A DNA stretch of 64,000 bases from Streptomyces bacillaris (GCF_003268675.1 NZ_CP029378.1:124001-188000); one strand, 5' to 3'; counted from the first letter of the stretch, positions 54,323-63,872 are shown. Program-made: numbers and translations. Notes: generated by a model from the letters alone, not told the origin.

Positions 54323-54417
54323 GCCGCCCGGTCGTGAGCCGCACGGTCCCCGGCCGCCCCGCCGTGCCTGTCGAGCCCGCTCCGCCACTCCTGCCTGTCG
54401 TGAAGGGAACCTGACGC

Positions 54418-55635
54418 ATGACACGCGTTCTGGTCGTCGTCGGCCATGGGATGGCCGGGAACCGGCTGATCGAGGAGGTCCGGGCCGGTGACCCGGAGGG
54501 CCGGTGGCGGATCGTCGTCGCGGCGGAGGAGCCGCGCCCCGCCTACGACCGCATCTCCCTCTCCTCGTACCTGGACGGGAAGACCGCCGCCGACCTCGAC
54601 ATCACCGCGCCCCGGCTGCGCGCCGATCCGCTGGTGGACCTGCGGCTGAACACACGGGTCACCGGTTTCGACCGGGGCGGCCGGACGGTGGCCTGTGCCG
54701 ACGGGACGGTCCTGCCGTACGACGCGCTCGTCCTGGCCACCGGCTCCCGCCCGTTCGTGCCGCCGGTGCCGGGCAAGGAGCTGACCGGCTGCTTCACCTA
54801 CCGCACGATCGAGGACCTGGACGCCCTCCGTGCAGCCGTGCGGCCCGGGGAGCCCGCTGTCGTCATCGGCGGCGGCCTGCTGGGGCTGGAGGCGGCGCGG
54901 GTGCTGCGGCTGCTCGGCGGGGTGCCGCACGTCGTGGAGATGGCGCCGCATCTGATGCCCCTCCAGGTCGACGAGGGCGGTGGGCGGGTGCTCGCCCGGC
55001 TGGTGGGCGAGCTGGGGGTGGACGTGCACTGCGGCAACGGTCTCGCCTCGGTCGACGCGGGCCCCCACGGCCGGGTGGGGTCGGTGACCCTGTCGGACGG
55101 GACCGTACTGCCCGCCTCCACAGTCGTGTTCGCCGCCGGGGTGCGCCCCCGCGACGAACTGGCGGAACCGGCCGGGCTGGAGCGCGGCACGCGCGGCGGA
55201 TTCCTGGTGGACGAGCGGTGCCGTACCGCCGACGAGCACGTATGGGCCGTGGGAGAGTGCGCGGCGGTGCTGGGCACCTGCTACGGCCTGGCCGCGCCCG
55301 GCTACCGGATGGCGGAGACGGTCGCGCGGCAGCTGCTGGGCTCCGCCTCGGCTGTCTTCCCGGGTGCGGACACCTCGACGAAGCTCAAGCTCCTGGGCGT
55401 GGACGTGGCCGGTTTCGGGGATGTCCACGCCCGGACCGAGGGGGCCATGGAGTTCGTCCGCGAGGACCGCGCCGCCGGCACGTACGGCAAGCTGGTCCTC
55501 GCCCGGGACGGCCGGACCCTGCTCGGCGGGGTCCTCGCCGGGGACGCCGGAGGGTACGCCGTGCTCCGCACGCTGCTCGGCCGTGAACTCACCGCCCCGC
55601 CGGAACTCCTGCTGGCCGGAGGGGAGACGCTGTGA
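54418..55635 (+). CDS. FAD-dependent oxidoreductase resembling the N-terminal half of NirB
   Basis: A 405-residue protein starting RVLVVVGHGMAGNRLIEEV, with FAD/NAD motifs (VVIGGGLLGLEAARVLRLLG; VWAVGECA) and the NirB-type DTSTKLKLLGVDVAGFGDV region. It stops before the [2Fe-2S] and sirohaem-nitrite-reductase domains that NirB normally has. Probably a second electron-transfer protein of the nitrate operon, 95 bases after the previous gene; a truncated nirB cannot be excluded, but the end is clean. No nirD follows. Confidence 0.82.
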   Translation: MTRVLVVVGHGMAGNRLIEEVRAGDPEGRWRIVVAAEEPRPAYDRISLSSYLDGKTAADLDITAPRLRADPLVDLRLNTRVTGFDRGGRTVACADGTVLPYDALVLATGSRPFVPPVPGKELTGCFTYRTIEDLDALRAAVRPGEPAVVIGGGLLGLEAARVLRLLGGVPHVVEMAPHLMPLQVDEGGGRVLARLVGELGVDVHCGNGLASVDAGPHGRVGSVTLSDGTVLPASTVVFAAGVRPRDELAEPAGLERGTRGGFLVDERCRTADEHVWAVGECAAVLGTCYGLAAPGYRMAETVARQLLGSASAVFPGADTSTKLKLLGVDVAGFGDVHARTEGAMEFVREDRAAGTYGKLVLARDGRTLLGGVLAGDAGGYAVLRTLLGRELTAPPELLLAGGETL

Positions 55636-55803
55636 GGGCACGACGGTCCCCTGCCGTCCGGGGGCGCTCCTCCGCCGCGGCGGAAACCCGGATGCGGATG
55701 GCGCGGACCACCCTTTAGGCTGCGCCCGCCTGACACCGGCAGCGGGAGCCGCCGCTGCCGGACGGGCCGGATCGGCCGTCAGGGGATCGGAGACGTACGG
55801 GGT

Positions 55804-56553
55804 ATGACCAGTCAGCTGTTCGCGATCTGCTTCCGCTCGCCCCTGCCGTCGGAGTCGGCCCGCTTCTGGTCGGAGGTGCTGCGCTGGCGGCCCGCCGGGG
55901 GTACGGCCGGGGGGCCGGGCGAGGACTTGGTGCTCCTGCCGCCCGACGGGGCCGGGTTCCGGATCCGTTTTCTGCCCGGTCAGGAGCCGAAGACCGGCCA
56001 GAACCGGGCGCACTTCGACCTGACGAGCACGTCCCCGGAGGACCAGCGGGCGACGGTCGCCCGGGCGCTGGAGCACGGCGGGCGCCACATCGACGTGGGG
56101 CAGACCCCGGACGAGGGCCATGTGGTGCTCGCGGACCCGGACGGCAACGAGTTCTGCGTCATCGAGCCGGGCAACAAGTTCCTCGCCGACACCGGTCTCA
56201 TCGGGGCGCTGGCCTGCGACGGTACGCAGGAGGTCGGCTACTTCTGGAGCCGGGCCCTGGGGTGGCCGCTCGTCTGGGACCAGGACGAGGAGACCGCGAT
56301 CCAGTCGCCGGACGGCGGTACGAAGATCACCTGGGGCGGTCCGCCGGTGGCACCGAAGACGGGTGCGAACAGGCTCTTCCTCGAGCTGGCGCTTCCCAAC
56401 AGGGTCGGCCTGGAGGCGGAGTGCGAGCGGCTGGTCGGCCTCGGCGCGACGCGGCCCGGCAGCGGCGCGGGCGACGGCGGTGACGGGGGTGTGCTGATGC
56501 TCGATCCCGACGGCAACGAGTTCACGGTCCGGGAGCCTCAGCCCCACTTCTGA
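55804..56553 (+). CDS. VOC-superfamily (glyoxalase/dioxygenase-like) protein, two modules
   Basis: A 249-residue protein with two VOC modules: residues 1-120 (FAICFRSPLPSESARFWSEVLRWR, HFDLTSTSPEDQRATVARALEHGGRHIDVGQTPDEGHVVLADPDGNEFCVIEPG) and 130-249 (YFWSRALGWPLVWDQDEETAIQSPDGG...GVLMLDPDGNEFTVREPQ). The DPDGNEF motif in each is typical. Metal ligands are partly conserved. Its last 16 bases overlap the end of the XRE-ricin gene on the other strand. Substrate unknown. Confidence 0.88.
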   Translation: MTSQLFAICFRSPLPSESARFWSEVLRWRPAGGTAGGPGEDLVLLPPDGAGFRIRFLPGQEPKTGQNRAHFDLTSTSPEDQRATVARALEHGGRHIDVGQTPDEGHVVLADPDGNEFCVIEPGNKFLADTGLIGALACDGTQEVGYFWSRALGWPLVWDQDEETAIQSPDGGTKITWGGPPVAPKTGANRLFLELALPNRVGLEAECERLVGLGATRPGSGAGDGGDGGVLMLDPDGNEFTVREPQPHF

Positions 56554-57473
56554 CGGCTCGAACCCGTGCAGGGCAGCGCCCGGAGCCCCAGGGCGACGCT
56601 GTCGTCCCGACACTCCGCGCCGGCCGCGCTCCGTACCTCCACCGACTCGTCGGGCCAGGTGGTGAACGACCACTTCTGGGTGGCGGAAGCGGAACAGTCC
56701 ACGGCCCGCAGCACCTTGCCGCCGTGGTCCAGGCAGGCCCCGGTGGCGTGGTTCCGCAGCCGGTGGGTGCCGTCCGGCAGCTTCTGCGCGGTCCATCGCT
56801 GGTAGCTCAGCCCGTTGCACGCGTACGTGCGGAGGTGGTGGTCGAGGCTGTGGTCCAGGCAGGCCCCGGTCGCGCGGCTGACGAAGATCCGCGAGGTGTT
56901 CGACGGGCCCGGGCCGCCCTCCGCCGCCGTCCGGTCGCTCACCGTCCCGGTGGTCCCGGCGGGGGCTGCCGAGGTGTCGGGCGGAAGCAGCAGGGACCAG
57001 GTCAGCAGGGAACCCAGGACGGCCCCGGCCACTCCCCCGGCCGTGGCGGGAACCCAGCGACCGGACCTTCCCGGTCCGGTGAGGCGGTACCAGGGCCGGG
57101 TGCGCGGCGGCGGGCCGGGCGGCTCGGTGACGGTGGCCGGGGTGGCGGGGGCGGCCGGGGCAGGGGTGACGGGCGGCTGGGGCTGTGACAATTCCTGGGG
57201 CTCCGGCGGCGGTGGGGGCTCCGGCCGGCTCCGATCCGCGGCTTCCCAAAGGGTCCGGTACGCGATCGGGTCCGCGCCCAGCGCACGGCACAGGTCCCGG
57301 ACGGTGGACCAGGGCGGGACGGTGCTGCCGCGGAAGTAGCGGGAGAGCGACGAGTCGCTGATCCGTACCCGGGTCTCCAGGTCGCGCAGGGTGCGGCCGG
57401 AGCGCTGCTGGAGCGCCCGCAGTTCGGCGCCCAGTCGGCGCGCGGCGTCCTCGGGTGCTGCGCCCGCGGCCAT
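56538..57473 (-). CDS. Membrane-bound XRE-type regulator with extracellular ricin B-like lectin domain
   Basis: A 311-residue protein: XRE-type HTH at about 12-66 (RLGAELRALQQRSGRTLRDLETRVRISDSSLSRYFRGSTVPPWSTVRDLCRALG), a Pro-rich linker, one membrane helix near 145-162 (AGAVLGSLLTWSLLL), and a ricin-type beta-trefoil outside (ATGACLDHSLDHHLRTYACNGLSYQRW, ATGACLDHG, QKW repeats). It may pass a glycan signal to a DNA-binding domain. ATG 57473 has GGAC-rich upstream bases; the 90-bp element lies 50 bases before the start and may be its operator. Confidence 0.85.
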   Translation of the reverse strand: MAAGAAPEDAARRLGAELRALQQRSGRTLRDLETRVRISDSSLSRYFRGSTVPPWSTVRDLCRALGADPIAYRTLWEAADRSRPEPPPPPEPQELSQPQPPVTPAPAAPATPATVTEPPGPPPRTRPWYRLTGPGRSGRWVPATAGGVAGAVLGSLLTWSLLLPPDTSAAPAGTTGTVSDRTAAEGGPGPSNTSRIFVSRATGACLDHSLDHHLRTYACNGLSYQRWTAQKLPDGTHRLRNHATGACLDHGGKVLRAVDCSASATQKWSFTTWPDESVEVRSAAGAECRDDSVALGLRALPCTGSSRQKWG

Positions 57474-57522
57474 GGCTCCGTCCTTCCGTCCGGGCCGCGG
57501 CTGCCGCCCCGGTCGGCTCTCC

Positions 57523-57612
57523 CCCGTACCGGGACAGGCATGTCCCAGCAGGTCAGAACCCTAGGGACAGCGAGAACCCGGAGACAATCGGGACAAGCTT
57601 GCGAAGGCTGAC
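57523..57612 (+). repeat. 90-bp regulatory element, copy B
   Basis: Aligns without gaps to 39430-39519. Contains the perfect palindrome GGGACAGGCATGTCCC and another GGGACA half-site (CGGGACAAGCTTGC). It is in the intergenic region before the XRE-ricin gene, a likely autoregulatory operator. Confidence 0.7.
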
Positions 57613-57631
57613 GCGGTGCCGCTCCCGCCCG

Positions 57632-58393
57632 TCAGGAGGCCTTGAGCCGGTCCTGCTCGTCGGGCCCGAGGATGACGTCACCGTCGAACATGACGATGAC
57701 GGCGGACATGACGAGGGCCGCCAGCGGGCCGGTCACCATGACGAGCAGGAACGAGATCATCCCGGCCGAGGACTGGGTGACGGCCCCGTGGTTGTCGAAG
57801 GGGACCTCGACCGCCGCCATTCCGGTGTAGTGCATGCCGGTGACGGCCACGCCCATGATCAGGCTGGCCGCGAAGCTCGCCCGGAGCCCGTGCACGGACA
57901 TCGCCGCCCAGAGCGCGGCGGTCGCCGCGACCACCGCGATGAGGATCGACAGGCCCACCGTCGGGTAGGAGTAGCGCAGGCCGCCGGGGGTGTGCATGGC
58001 GGCCATGCCCAGGTAGTGCATCGCGGCGACGCCCAGGCCGGTGAAGACTCCGGCCGTGGTCAGCACCGCGGTTCCCGTGCCGCGGAAGCCGACCAGGAAC
58101 ACGCCGACGGCGACCACGGCTATCGCGACCAGGAGGCTGAGCACGGTGATGCCGGAGTCGTACTTCATCGACATGCCGTCGATGGTGAATCCGGCCATGG
58201 CGATGAAGTGCATGGTCCAGATGCCGCAGCCGATGGAGACCGCGCCGAGGGCGAGCCAGCCGATCCGGTTCGTCCCGCGCCGGATCGCGCGGGTGGTGCA
58301 CCGCAGTCCCAGCGCCGCGCCGAGCCAGGCCATCAGGAAGGCAGCGACGGGGGTCACTGCCCCGTAGTGGAAATTGGAGACGGTGGCTTCCAT
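57632..58393 (-). CDS. MHYT-domain integral membrane sensor protein
   Basis: A 253-residue protein with seven hydrophobic helices and three MHYT motifs (MHFIAM, MHYLGM, MHYTGM), the pattern of MHYT sensors thought to bind a metal and sense oxygen, CO or NO. No output domain (GGDEF, kinase) is attached, so it must signal through another protein. ATG 58393 begins the family sequence METTVSNFHYG-like; the longer frame to 58549 is a basic non-family extension. Confidence 0.88.
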   Translation of the reverse strand: MEATVSNFHYGAVTPVAAFLMAWLGAALGLRCTTRAIRRGTNRIGWLALGAVSIGCGIWTMHFIAMAGFTIDGMSMKYDSGITVLSLLVAIAVVAVGVFLVGFRGTGTAVLTTAGVFTGLGVAAMHYLGMAAMHTPGGLRYSYPTVGLSILIAVVAATAALWAAMSVHGLRASFAASLIMGVAVTGMHYTGMAAVEVPFDNHGAVTQSSAGMISFLLVMVTGPLAALVMSAVIVMFDGDVILGPDEQDRLKAS

Positions 58394-58680
58394 GGCCGGA
58401 GTCCTTTTCGAGCGGTCGGGGCGCCCGCGGAACGGCCGGCCGGGAGGGCGGCGCGCAGCGCGGGAAGGGGTGTTCGGGCGTGCGGGGACGCGTCCGTGCC
58501 CCCGCCTCGCGTGCTCGGTCGGCTCCCGTCGGCCCAGGGCCGACCGCACTGATCAACCGATCATTTTCGGCCAACCGATATTGAGGATTCAACCACATAC
58601 GCGCACGGTCGTCCGCGCGGTCGCCCGAAGTCCCCTGCCTCTCGTCCCAAGCCCCCTACCGGCCGCCCCGGTGGCCCGTC

Positions 58681-59583
58681 CTACAGTTCGTCGCCGAACG
58701 CTTCGGCCAGTTCGCGCCATTGCGCCCGGGGCAGCCCGGCGCCGCCCTCGTCGGCGGTGAGCACCTGGAGGGCGACATGGTCGGCACCGGCGTCGAGGTA
58801 CTCCCCGGTCCGGGCCTTCACCTGCTCGGCACTGCCCAGCGCGAAGAGGGCGTCCAGCAGGCGGACGCTGCCGCCGTCCTCGAAGTCGCTCTCCGCGAAC
58901 CCGAGGCGCAGCAGGTTGGCGGTGTAGTTCGGCAGCCGGAGGTACATGGCCAGCATCTCCCGGGCGGTGGTGCGGGCCCGGTCGGGATCGGTGCCGAGGA
59001 CGACCGTCAGCTCCGGGGCGAGCAGGGCGTCGGGGCCGAGCGTCTCGCGGGCCTCGGCGGTGTGCTCGGTGGTGACGAGATACGGGTGGGCGCCGAGCGC
59101 CCGGTCGGCGGCCAGCCTCAGCATCTTCGGGCCGAGCGCCGCGAGGATGCGCTCCCCGGGCTCCACGGACGGGGTCGCCGCGTCGAGCGCGTCCAGGTAG
59201 CCGGCCATCGCGCTGTACGGCTTCGCGTACTGCGGCACCAGCGGGCCGTGGCTGACGCCCAGGCCGAGGACGAAGCGCCCGCGCGCGGCCTCGTCGAGGG
59301 AGGCGAGCCGGGCCGCCACCTCCTCGGCGGTGTGGCTCCAGATGTTCAGGATGCCGGTGGCGACCGTCACCGTACGCGTGGCGGCGACGACGGCGGTGGC
59401 GTCCTCGGGCGAGGGGCTGCCACCGATCCACAGCGTGCCGTATCCCAGCTCCTCCAGTTCCGCGATCGCTTCCGCGATGGCCTTCCTGCCCGCGTCGTCC
59501 GTCCGTGATCCGTGCAGGGCGCTGCTCCAGATGCCGATCCGGCCGAACGTCCCGTGCGCTGCCTCATGTGTCCGAGAAGTCAT
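58681..59583 (-). CDS. LLM-class F420-dependent oxidoreductase
   Basis: A 300-residue luciferase-like monooxygenase fold protein: GRIGIWSSALHGS, LEELGYGTLWIGGSPSPEDATAVVAATRTVTVATGILNIW, RFVLGLGVSHGPL, LAALGPKMLRLAADRALGAHPYLVTTEHT, and the C-terminal DHVALQVLT. The MSMEG_2906/TIGR03620-type pattern suggests F420 rather than FMN. Reaction unknown. ATG 59583 follows a weak ribosome site. Confidence 0.87.
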   Translation of the reverse strand: MTSRTHEAAHGTFGRIGIWSSALHGSRTDDAGRKAIAEAIAELEELGYGTLWIGGSPSPEDATAVVAATRTVTVATGILNIWSHTAEEVAARLASLDEAARGRFVLGLGVSHGPLVPQYAKPYSAMAGYLDALDAATPSVEPGERILAALGPKMLRLAADRALGAHPYLVTTEHTAEARETLGPDALLAPELTVVLGTDPDRARTTAREMLAMYLRLPNYTANLLRLGFAESDFEDGGSVRLLDALFALGSAEQVKARTGEYLDAGADHVALQVLTADEGGAGLPRAQWRELAEAFGDEL

Positions 59584-59664
59584 GGTGTGATCAACAGCGG
59601 CTCGGGACCGGTATTCCCGGCGCGCCAGGACGGGTGCAACGGCCCGGCTCCCGCGTCCGTACGC

Positions 59665-59712
59665 CCTCGGCCGCCCTTCCCCCACCGGATGGCGGGGGAA
59701 GGGCGGCCGAGG
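59665..59712 (-). terminator. Strong terminator after the GH6 cellulase
   Basis: A perfect 19-bp stem (59665-59683 with 59694-59712) and 10-base loop between the cellulase stop (59747) and the LLM gene start. Confidence 0.8.
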
Positions 59713-59746
59713 AGGCACCGGATGACGGGGCCGGTACGGGGCAGGG

Positions 59747-61867
59747 TCAGGGGGCGGTGCCCCAGGCGAGGGTGGAACCGACGTAGACGCCGATCCTCGT
59801 GGCATCGGCATAGGCGGTGTTGGTGGCGCGGCTGTAGTCGTCGGCCTCCTGGAAGGGCGACCAGTCGCTCTTGTTGAGCCTCAGCTGGATCTCACCGGTG
59901 GAGGCGCCCGCGGCCAGGGTTCCGCCGGAGAAGCCGGCTTCCAGGTAGTGGCTGGCGCCGGGGGCCGGCGCGCTCGCCGGACGCACGGTGTGCGTCACGG
60001 TCCCGCAGCCGCGCACCGCGTAGTCGCAGGAGGTGGAGAACGTGCTCGCACCGGCCTCGGGGGTGAACCAGTAGCGGACGGTGACCTGGGACAGATCCAC
60101 GGCGCTCGTCCCGGTGTTGACCACCTGGAGGGACATACGGATCTGGTTGTCCGTCGGGGAGCTGTCGGTGTTGCGGTACTGGACCTTGAGAGCGCCCGTG
60201 CCGGTGGATCCGCCGTCGGTGGTGACCGGCACGGCTGCCGAGGCCGCCGATACGTTGCCCGCGGCGTCCTTCGCCCTGACGGTGTAGGTGTAGGCGCTCG
60301 AAGCGCTGAGGCCGGAGTCGGTGAAGGACGTCGAGGCGGTGGAGCCGACGAGCACACCGCCGCGGAGGATGTCGTAGCCGGTGACGGCCCGGTTGTCCGT
60401 GGAGGCCGTCCAGGCCAGCGTGACGCTGCTGCTGGACTTGGCCGTCACCCGCAGGCCGGTGGGCACGGTCGGCGCCTCGGTGTCGGAGCCTCCGCCGCTG
60501 CCGCCGCCGAGCGGCGGGTTGGCGTTGCGCAGGAGTTCCTGGAACTGGCCGGAGAACCAGTGCCCGGCGACCGGTGAGTCCGGCAGGGCACCCGTGAGGT
60601 TGAAGCCGTTGCGGCCGTTGCCGGTGTACGTGGGGTCGCACATCCGGTCGAAGCCCTTGCCCTCGTCGTTGTCGATGGGCTCGCTGCTGCCGTCGGACTC
60701 CCCCGGCGGCTTGGCCCAGACGTAGGCGTCGATGCCGGGCTCGGGGGCGGTCGTCGGCCGCTCGCCGATCCCCGCACCGCTCTGGTTGCACCAGTTGCCC
60801 GCGTGGATACGGCGGTCGGTCCGGCTGCCGTCGACGTAGGCGTCCACACTGGTCAGGGGCCCTGGTCCGGCGGGCCGGTTCGGACCTCCCCAGCCATTGC
60901 GGGCGGTGTCGATGAGCATGCCGATGCCGGACGCGAAGCCCTGTCGGACCAGTTCGGTGCGCAGGGCCTGGGCGAAGGAGAGTTCGTCGACGTAGTAGTT
61001 CCAGTCGACCCAGGAGGACTGACGCACCGTGGTGCCGTTCACCGAGTCCGTCACCCTGAAGTGCGGCTCCTTGAGGGCCGAGTAGTTCGCCGTGTTCACG
61101 ATGAAGCCGTGCACGTCCGAGACCGAAGCGCCCTCGACGGTGGCCGCCTTCTTGAACTGCTCGGCGGCGGGGACGAAGTTGGAGTCCCAGCCGAGCCAGC
61201 CGTGGTGGGCTGCGTCCACGTAGTTGTAGACGTTGGGGATGGCCCCGAGCGTGTGCAGGGCGTACCCGATGCCCTTCTCGTAATTCCCGTTCGCCTTCAT
61301 GGTCGCGCACTCCGGCGTCGAACCGGCGGTGCCGCCCGCGTTGGTCACGAGGTTGGGCAGCGAGTCGGGTTCGATGAGCGTGACGATCCGCAGGTCCGCG
61401 TAGGCGGGGTCACCGAGGATCTCCGCGATCGGGTCGATGTAGTCGCTCTTGTACCGGCCGAGTTCGGTCGGGCCGAGTTCGCCGTTGGAGGCGAGCGCGG
61501 CGCAGTCCCGGCCGGGGAGGTTGTAGATCACGACCTGGAAGAGGTCGGCGCCCTGGCTCAGCGCGGTGTCGAGGTGGGCGCGCAGCCCCCGGGCTCCGGG
61601 GGTGCCGCCTATCGCGGCTATGCGGTCCATCCAGACGAACGACGGCTCGTCCGCGATGACATCGCCGCCCGGCTCGGCGGCGGCCCTGGCGGACCAGTCG
61701 ACGTTCACGTAAGGGGTGGCACCGAGGTAGGGATTGTCGACCCGCGGAGCGGCGGCCGACGCCTGGCCCGGCAGGGCGATCGCCAGGGAGGCGCCCATCA
61801 CCAGGGCGGACAGTGCGGCCACCGTGCGGCTGCGGAATGCGTGCGGGGCGGTGCTTCTCGTTCTCAT
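59747..61867 (-). CDS. Secreted GH6 cellulase with Fn3 and C-terminal CBM3 modules
   Basis: A 706-residue protein: signal peptide (RTVAALSALVMGASLAIALPGQASA), GH6 domain at about 40-480 with DLFQVVIYNLPGRDCAALASNGE, LIEPDSLPNLVTN (catalytic Asp region), YVDAAHHGWLGW and MLIDTARNGWGGPNRP, a Gly/Ser linker, a fibronectin type III module (APTVPTGLRVTAKSSSSVTLAWTASTDN), and a C-terminal CBM3-type cellulose-binding module (LKVQYRNTDSSPTDNQIRMSLQVVNTG...GVYVGSTLAWG). It is an exo-type cellobiohydrolase by size. Two CebR-like palindromes lie upstream, so induction by cello-oligosaccharides is likely. Confidence 0.93.
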   Translation of the reverse strand: MRTRSTAPHAFRSRTVAALSALVMGASLAIALPGQASAAAPRVDNPYLGATPYVNVDWSARAAAEPGGDVIADEPSFVWMDRIAAIGGTPGARGLRAHLDTALSQGADLFQVVIYNLPGRDCAALASNGELGPTELGRYKSDYIDPIAEILGDPAYADLRIVTLIEPDSLPNLVTNAGGTAGSTPECATMKANGNYEKGIGYALHTLGAIPNVYNYVDAAHHGWLGWDSNFVPAAEQFKKAATVEGASVSDVHGFIVNTANYSALKEPHFRVTDSVNGTTVRQSSWVDWNYYVDELSFAQALRTELVRQGFASGIGMLIDTARNGWGGPNRPAGPGPLTSVDAYVDGSRTDRRIHAGNWCNQSGAGIGERPTTAPEPGIDAYVWAKPPGESDGSSEPIDNDEGKGFDRMCDPTYTGNGRNGFNLTGALPDSPVAGHWFSGQFQELLRNANPPLGGGSGGGSDTEAPTVPTGLRVTAKSSSSVTLAWTASTDNRAVTGYDILRGGVLVGSTASTSFTDSGLSASSAYTYTVRAKDAAGNVSAASAAVPVTTDGGSTGTGALKVQYRNTDSSPTDNQIRMSLQVVNTGTSAVDLSQVTVRYWFTPEAGASTFSTSCDYAVRGCGTVTHTVRPASAPAPGASHYLEAGFSGGTLAAGASTGEIQLRLNKSDWSPFQEADDYSRATNTAYADATRIGVYVGSTLAWGTAP

Positions 61868-62144
61868 TGCGGCTCCGTGCTCCTCTCGTTCGTCCGCCGC
61901 CCGACGGCGGACGTGCTCAGGGATGAGACGTGCGAGGTGGTACGGGAACTCACTGTGGGAGCGCTCCCACAGTGCCGCTGCGACAAGTTCATGTCAAGGC
62001 ACTCGACGCGTTCACCTAGCGGAGAAGGACAGGGGTGACAGTGGAAGCGCTCCCATCTTCCGGAGGAACCGGCGATCACCCACACGCCCCCGCCACCCCC
62101 GGCGGGCGGCGGGCCGAGCTGGCCGACTCGCCGCCCGCCGGTTC
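61868..62144. promoter_or_regulatory. Cellulase promoter region with two CebR-like operators
   Basis: TGGGAGCGCTCCCA at 61956-61969 is the CebR consensus, within a longer 24-bp perfect palindrome (61951-61974). A second site, TGGAAGCGCTCCCA with one change, is at 62042-62055. They are about 90 and 175 bases before the cellulase start. CebR represses cellulase genes and is released by cellobiose. Confidence 0.8.
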
Positions 62145-63602
62145 TCACTGCAGCCGCCGGATGTCACCCCGGACCCGGTAGAAGCCGCCGGCAGCCGCGT
62201 GCAGGGCGTCCACGACGTACCGCGCGCCGGGCTCGCGTATCGCACGGGGGAACTGGACGTTCCAGGAGGTGTCGTAGCCGCCGGAGACGACGTGCACCCG
62301 GAGCCGGCCGCCACCGTCCTGGACGCACTCGACGACGACCGACCCGGCGGGGGCCTGGGCGACGGTGGTGACCGCGGTGGCGGCCGTGGCGGGGGCGTAC
62401 GTCGGCAGGGCGGCGGCCAGCTTCACATCGCGCGGCGCCGGGACCGTGCCCTGCTGGGCGTCCGCGATGGCCGTCTCGCTCGCGTCCACGCAGACCAGCG
62501 AGCCGTCCGTCGTCACCAGGTAGAGGCGGCCGTCCCGGTACTGCATGGACAGCGCGGAGCCGCCGCCCGTGCCGAGCTTCCAGAGGCGGGTGCCGTCCCG
62601 GTCGAAGCAGTAGACGGACGAGGAGGCGTCGCCCGCGAAGACGAACCGGCCGCCGGGCGAGGTGGCGCAGGAGTAGACCGCGCTGTCGCAGGCGTACGTG
62701 GCCTCGATGGCGCCGGTCGCCTTGGCCAGCCGCTGGACCGCCCTGTGCGCCGTGCCCGCGTACACCGCGTCGTCCTCCTGCCAGCCGAAGAGGACCCCGC
62801 CGCGGGTGGCCGTGTGCCACAGCTCGCCGCCGCCGTCGGGGGCGTAGGCGGTGACCCCGCGGTGGTGGCCGTGGTAGACCGCCCGGTCGTCGGCGCGGAC
62901 CATCCAGGCGTGCTCGCCCTGGCTGCGGCGCGCCCACTGGTGCTCGTCCTCGTGGTCGATGACGGTCAGCCGGCCGTCGCGGTCCGAGACGTTGAGCAGG
63001 CCCTCGTGGATGTCGAGCCAGAAGATGTCGACGTCCGCCGCGATGTCGTAGGCCGCGAACGGCAGCTTGGAGGAGAGGTCGTAGACCCGGCCGTCGTCAC
63101 AGCCCGCGTAGATCCAGAAGTCGTCGGCGACCAGGCACTTCACCCCGTCCGGCAGGCTGAAGCGGGCGAGGACGCCGCCGTCGTGGTCCAGGGTGTAGAC
63201 GTCGCCCGCCTGGTTGCCCACCCAGCACTGCTCGTCGTCGACGTGGATGCCGAACGTCGAGGAGCCCGTACGGAAGCGCCAGAGCACGGGGGCGACGGCG
63301 CGTGCGGTGGAGGGGGCGGAGGTCACCTGGCGGCGGGTCACGGCCCGCGGCGCGCGCTGGCCCTGGATGGCCGGGGCGTACCCCTTGCGGACCTTCTCCC
63401 CCACCTTCTTCGCCGCCGCGGCCTGGGCCTTGGCGACCGTGGCGAACGTCGATGTCTGGGTCTGCCCGCCCGCGCCGATCCGCCCGTAACGCACCGTCAC
63501 GACGAGGCCGTCGACGGTCACCTCGTAGAACTTGTGCGCACCGGCGCCTTCCTGTGACAGCTCCAGATACGTCGTCGTCGGCACGGTGGACGCGGCAGAC
63601 AT
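62145..63602 (-). CDS. WGR-domain protein with PQQ/WD40-like beta-propeller
   Basis: A 485-residue protein. Residues 12-95 form a WGR-type domain (YLELSQEGAGAHKFYEVTVDGLVVTVRYGRIGAGGQTQTSTFATVAKAQAAAAKKVGEKVRKGY), known in PARPs and some bacterial proteins as a nucleic-acid-binding module. The rest is a repeated beta-propeller (GNQAGDVYTLDHDGGVLARFSLPDG, AGCDDGRVYDLSSK, AGDASSSVYCFDRDGTRLWKLGTGGGSAL, TTDGSLVCVDASE). No signal peptide: cytoplasmic. Function unknown; perhaps DNA-damage or RNA related. Confidence 0.85.
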   Translation of the reverse strand: MSAASTVPTTTYLELSQEGAGAHKFYEVTVDGLVVTVRYGRIGAGGQTQTSTFATVAKAQAAAAKKVGEKVRKGYAPAIQGQRAPRAVTRRQVTSAPSTARAVAPVLWRFRTGSSTFGIHVDDEQCWVGNQAGDVYTLDHDGGVLARFSLPDGVKCLVADDFWIYAGCDDGRVYDLSSKLPFAAYDIAADVDIFWLDIHEGLLNVSDRDGRLTVIDHEDEHQWARRSQGEHAWMVRADDRAVYHGHHRGVTAYAPDGGGELWHTATRGGVLFGWQEDDAVYAGTAHRAVQRLAKATGAIEATYACDSAVYSCATSPGGRFVFAGDASSSVYCFDRDGTRLWKLGTGGGSALSMQYRDGRLYLVTTDGSLVCVDASETAIADAQQGTVPAPRDVKLAAALPTYAPATAATAVTTVAQAPAGSVVVECVQDGGGRLRVHVVSGGYDTSWNVQFPRAIREPGARYVVDALHAAAGGFYRVRGDIRRLQ

Positions 63603-63716
63603 GGCAGACCCCTCCCCAGGGCGGACCCGCGGCCGTTCCGGCGGGTCTCACTGCACACACCGTAAGGGCGGCCACTGACAACCGGCCGTCGGCTCCGGGG
63701 CTCCTCTCCGGGCGGG

Positions 63717-63872
63717 CTACCAGTAGTGGCGCCGTCCGCCCACCGCGCGGCCCGTCGCGCCCAGGACCCAGAGCACCAGGCCGATGGCCACGAGAATGAT
63801 GCCGATGGTCCAGAGGACGGAAATTCCGGCCACCAGACCGATCACCAGCAGAATCACACCGAGGACAATCAT
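63717..63872 (-). CDS. Tiny two-helix membrane protein (DUF6131-like)
   Basis: A 51-residue protein with two hydrophobic helices (MIVLGVILLVIGLVAGISVLWTIGIILVAIGLVLWVLG) and a basic tail (ATGRAVGGRRHYW). A strong GGAGGA site precedes ATG 63872. This type is common and usually single-copy in streptomycetes; function unknown. The last 128 bases of the window show a GC hairpin but no gene start I can support. Confidence 0.75.
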   Translation of the reverse strand: MIVLGVILLVIGLVAGISVLWTIGIILVAIGLVLWVLGATGRAVGGRRHYW

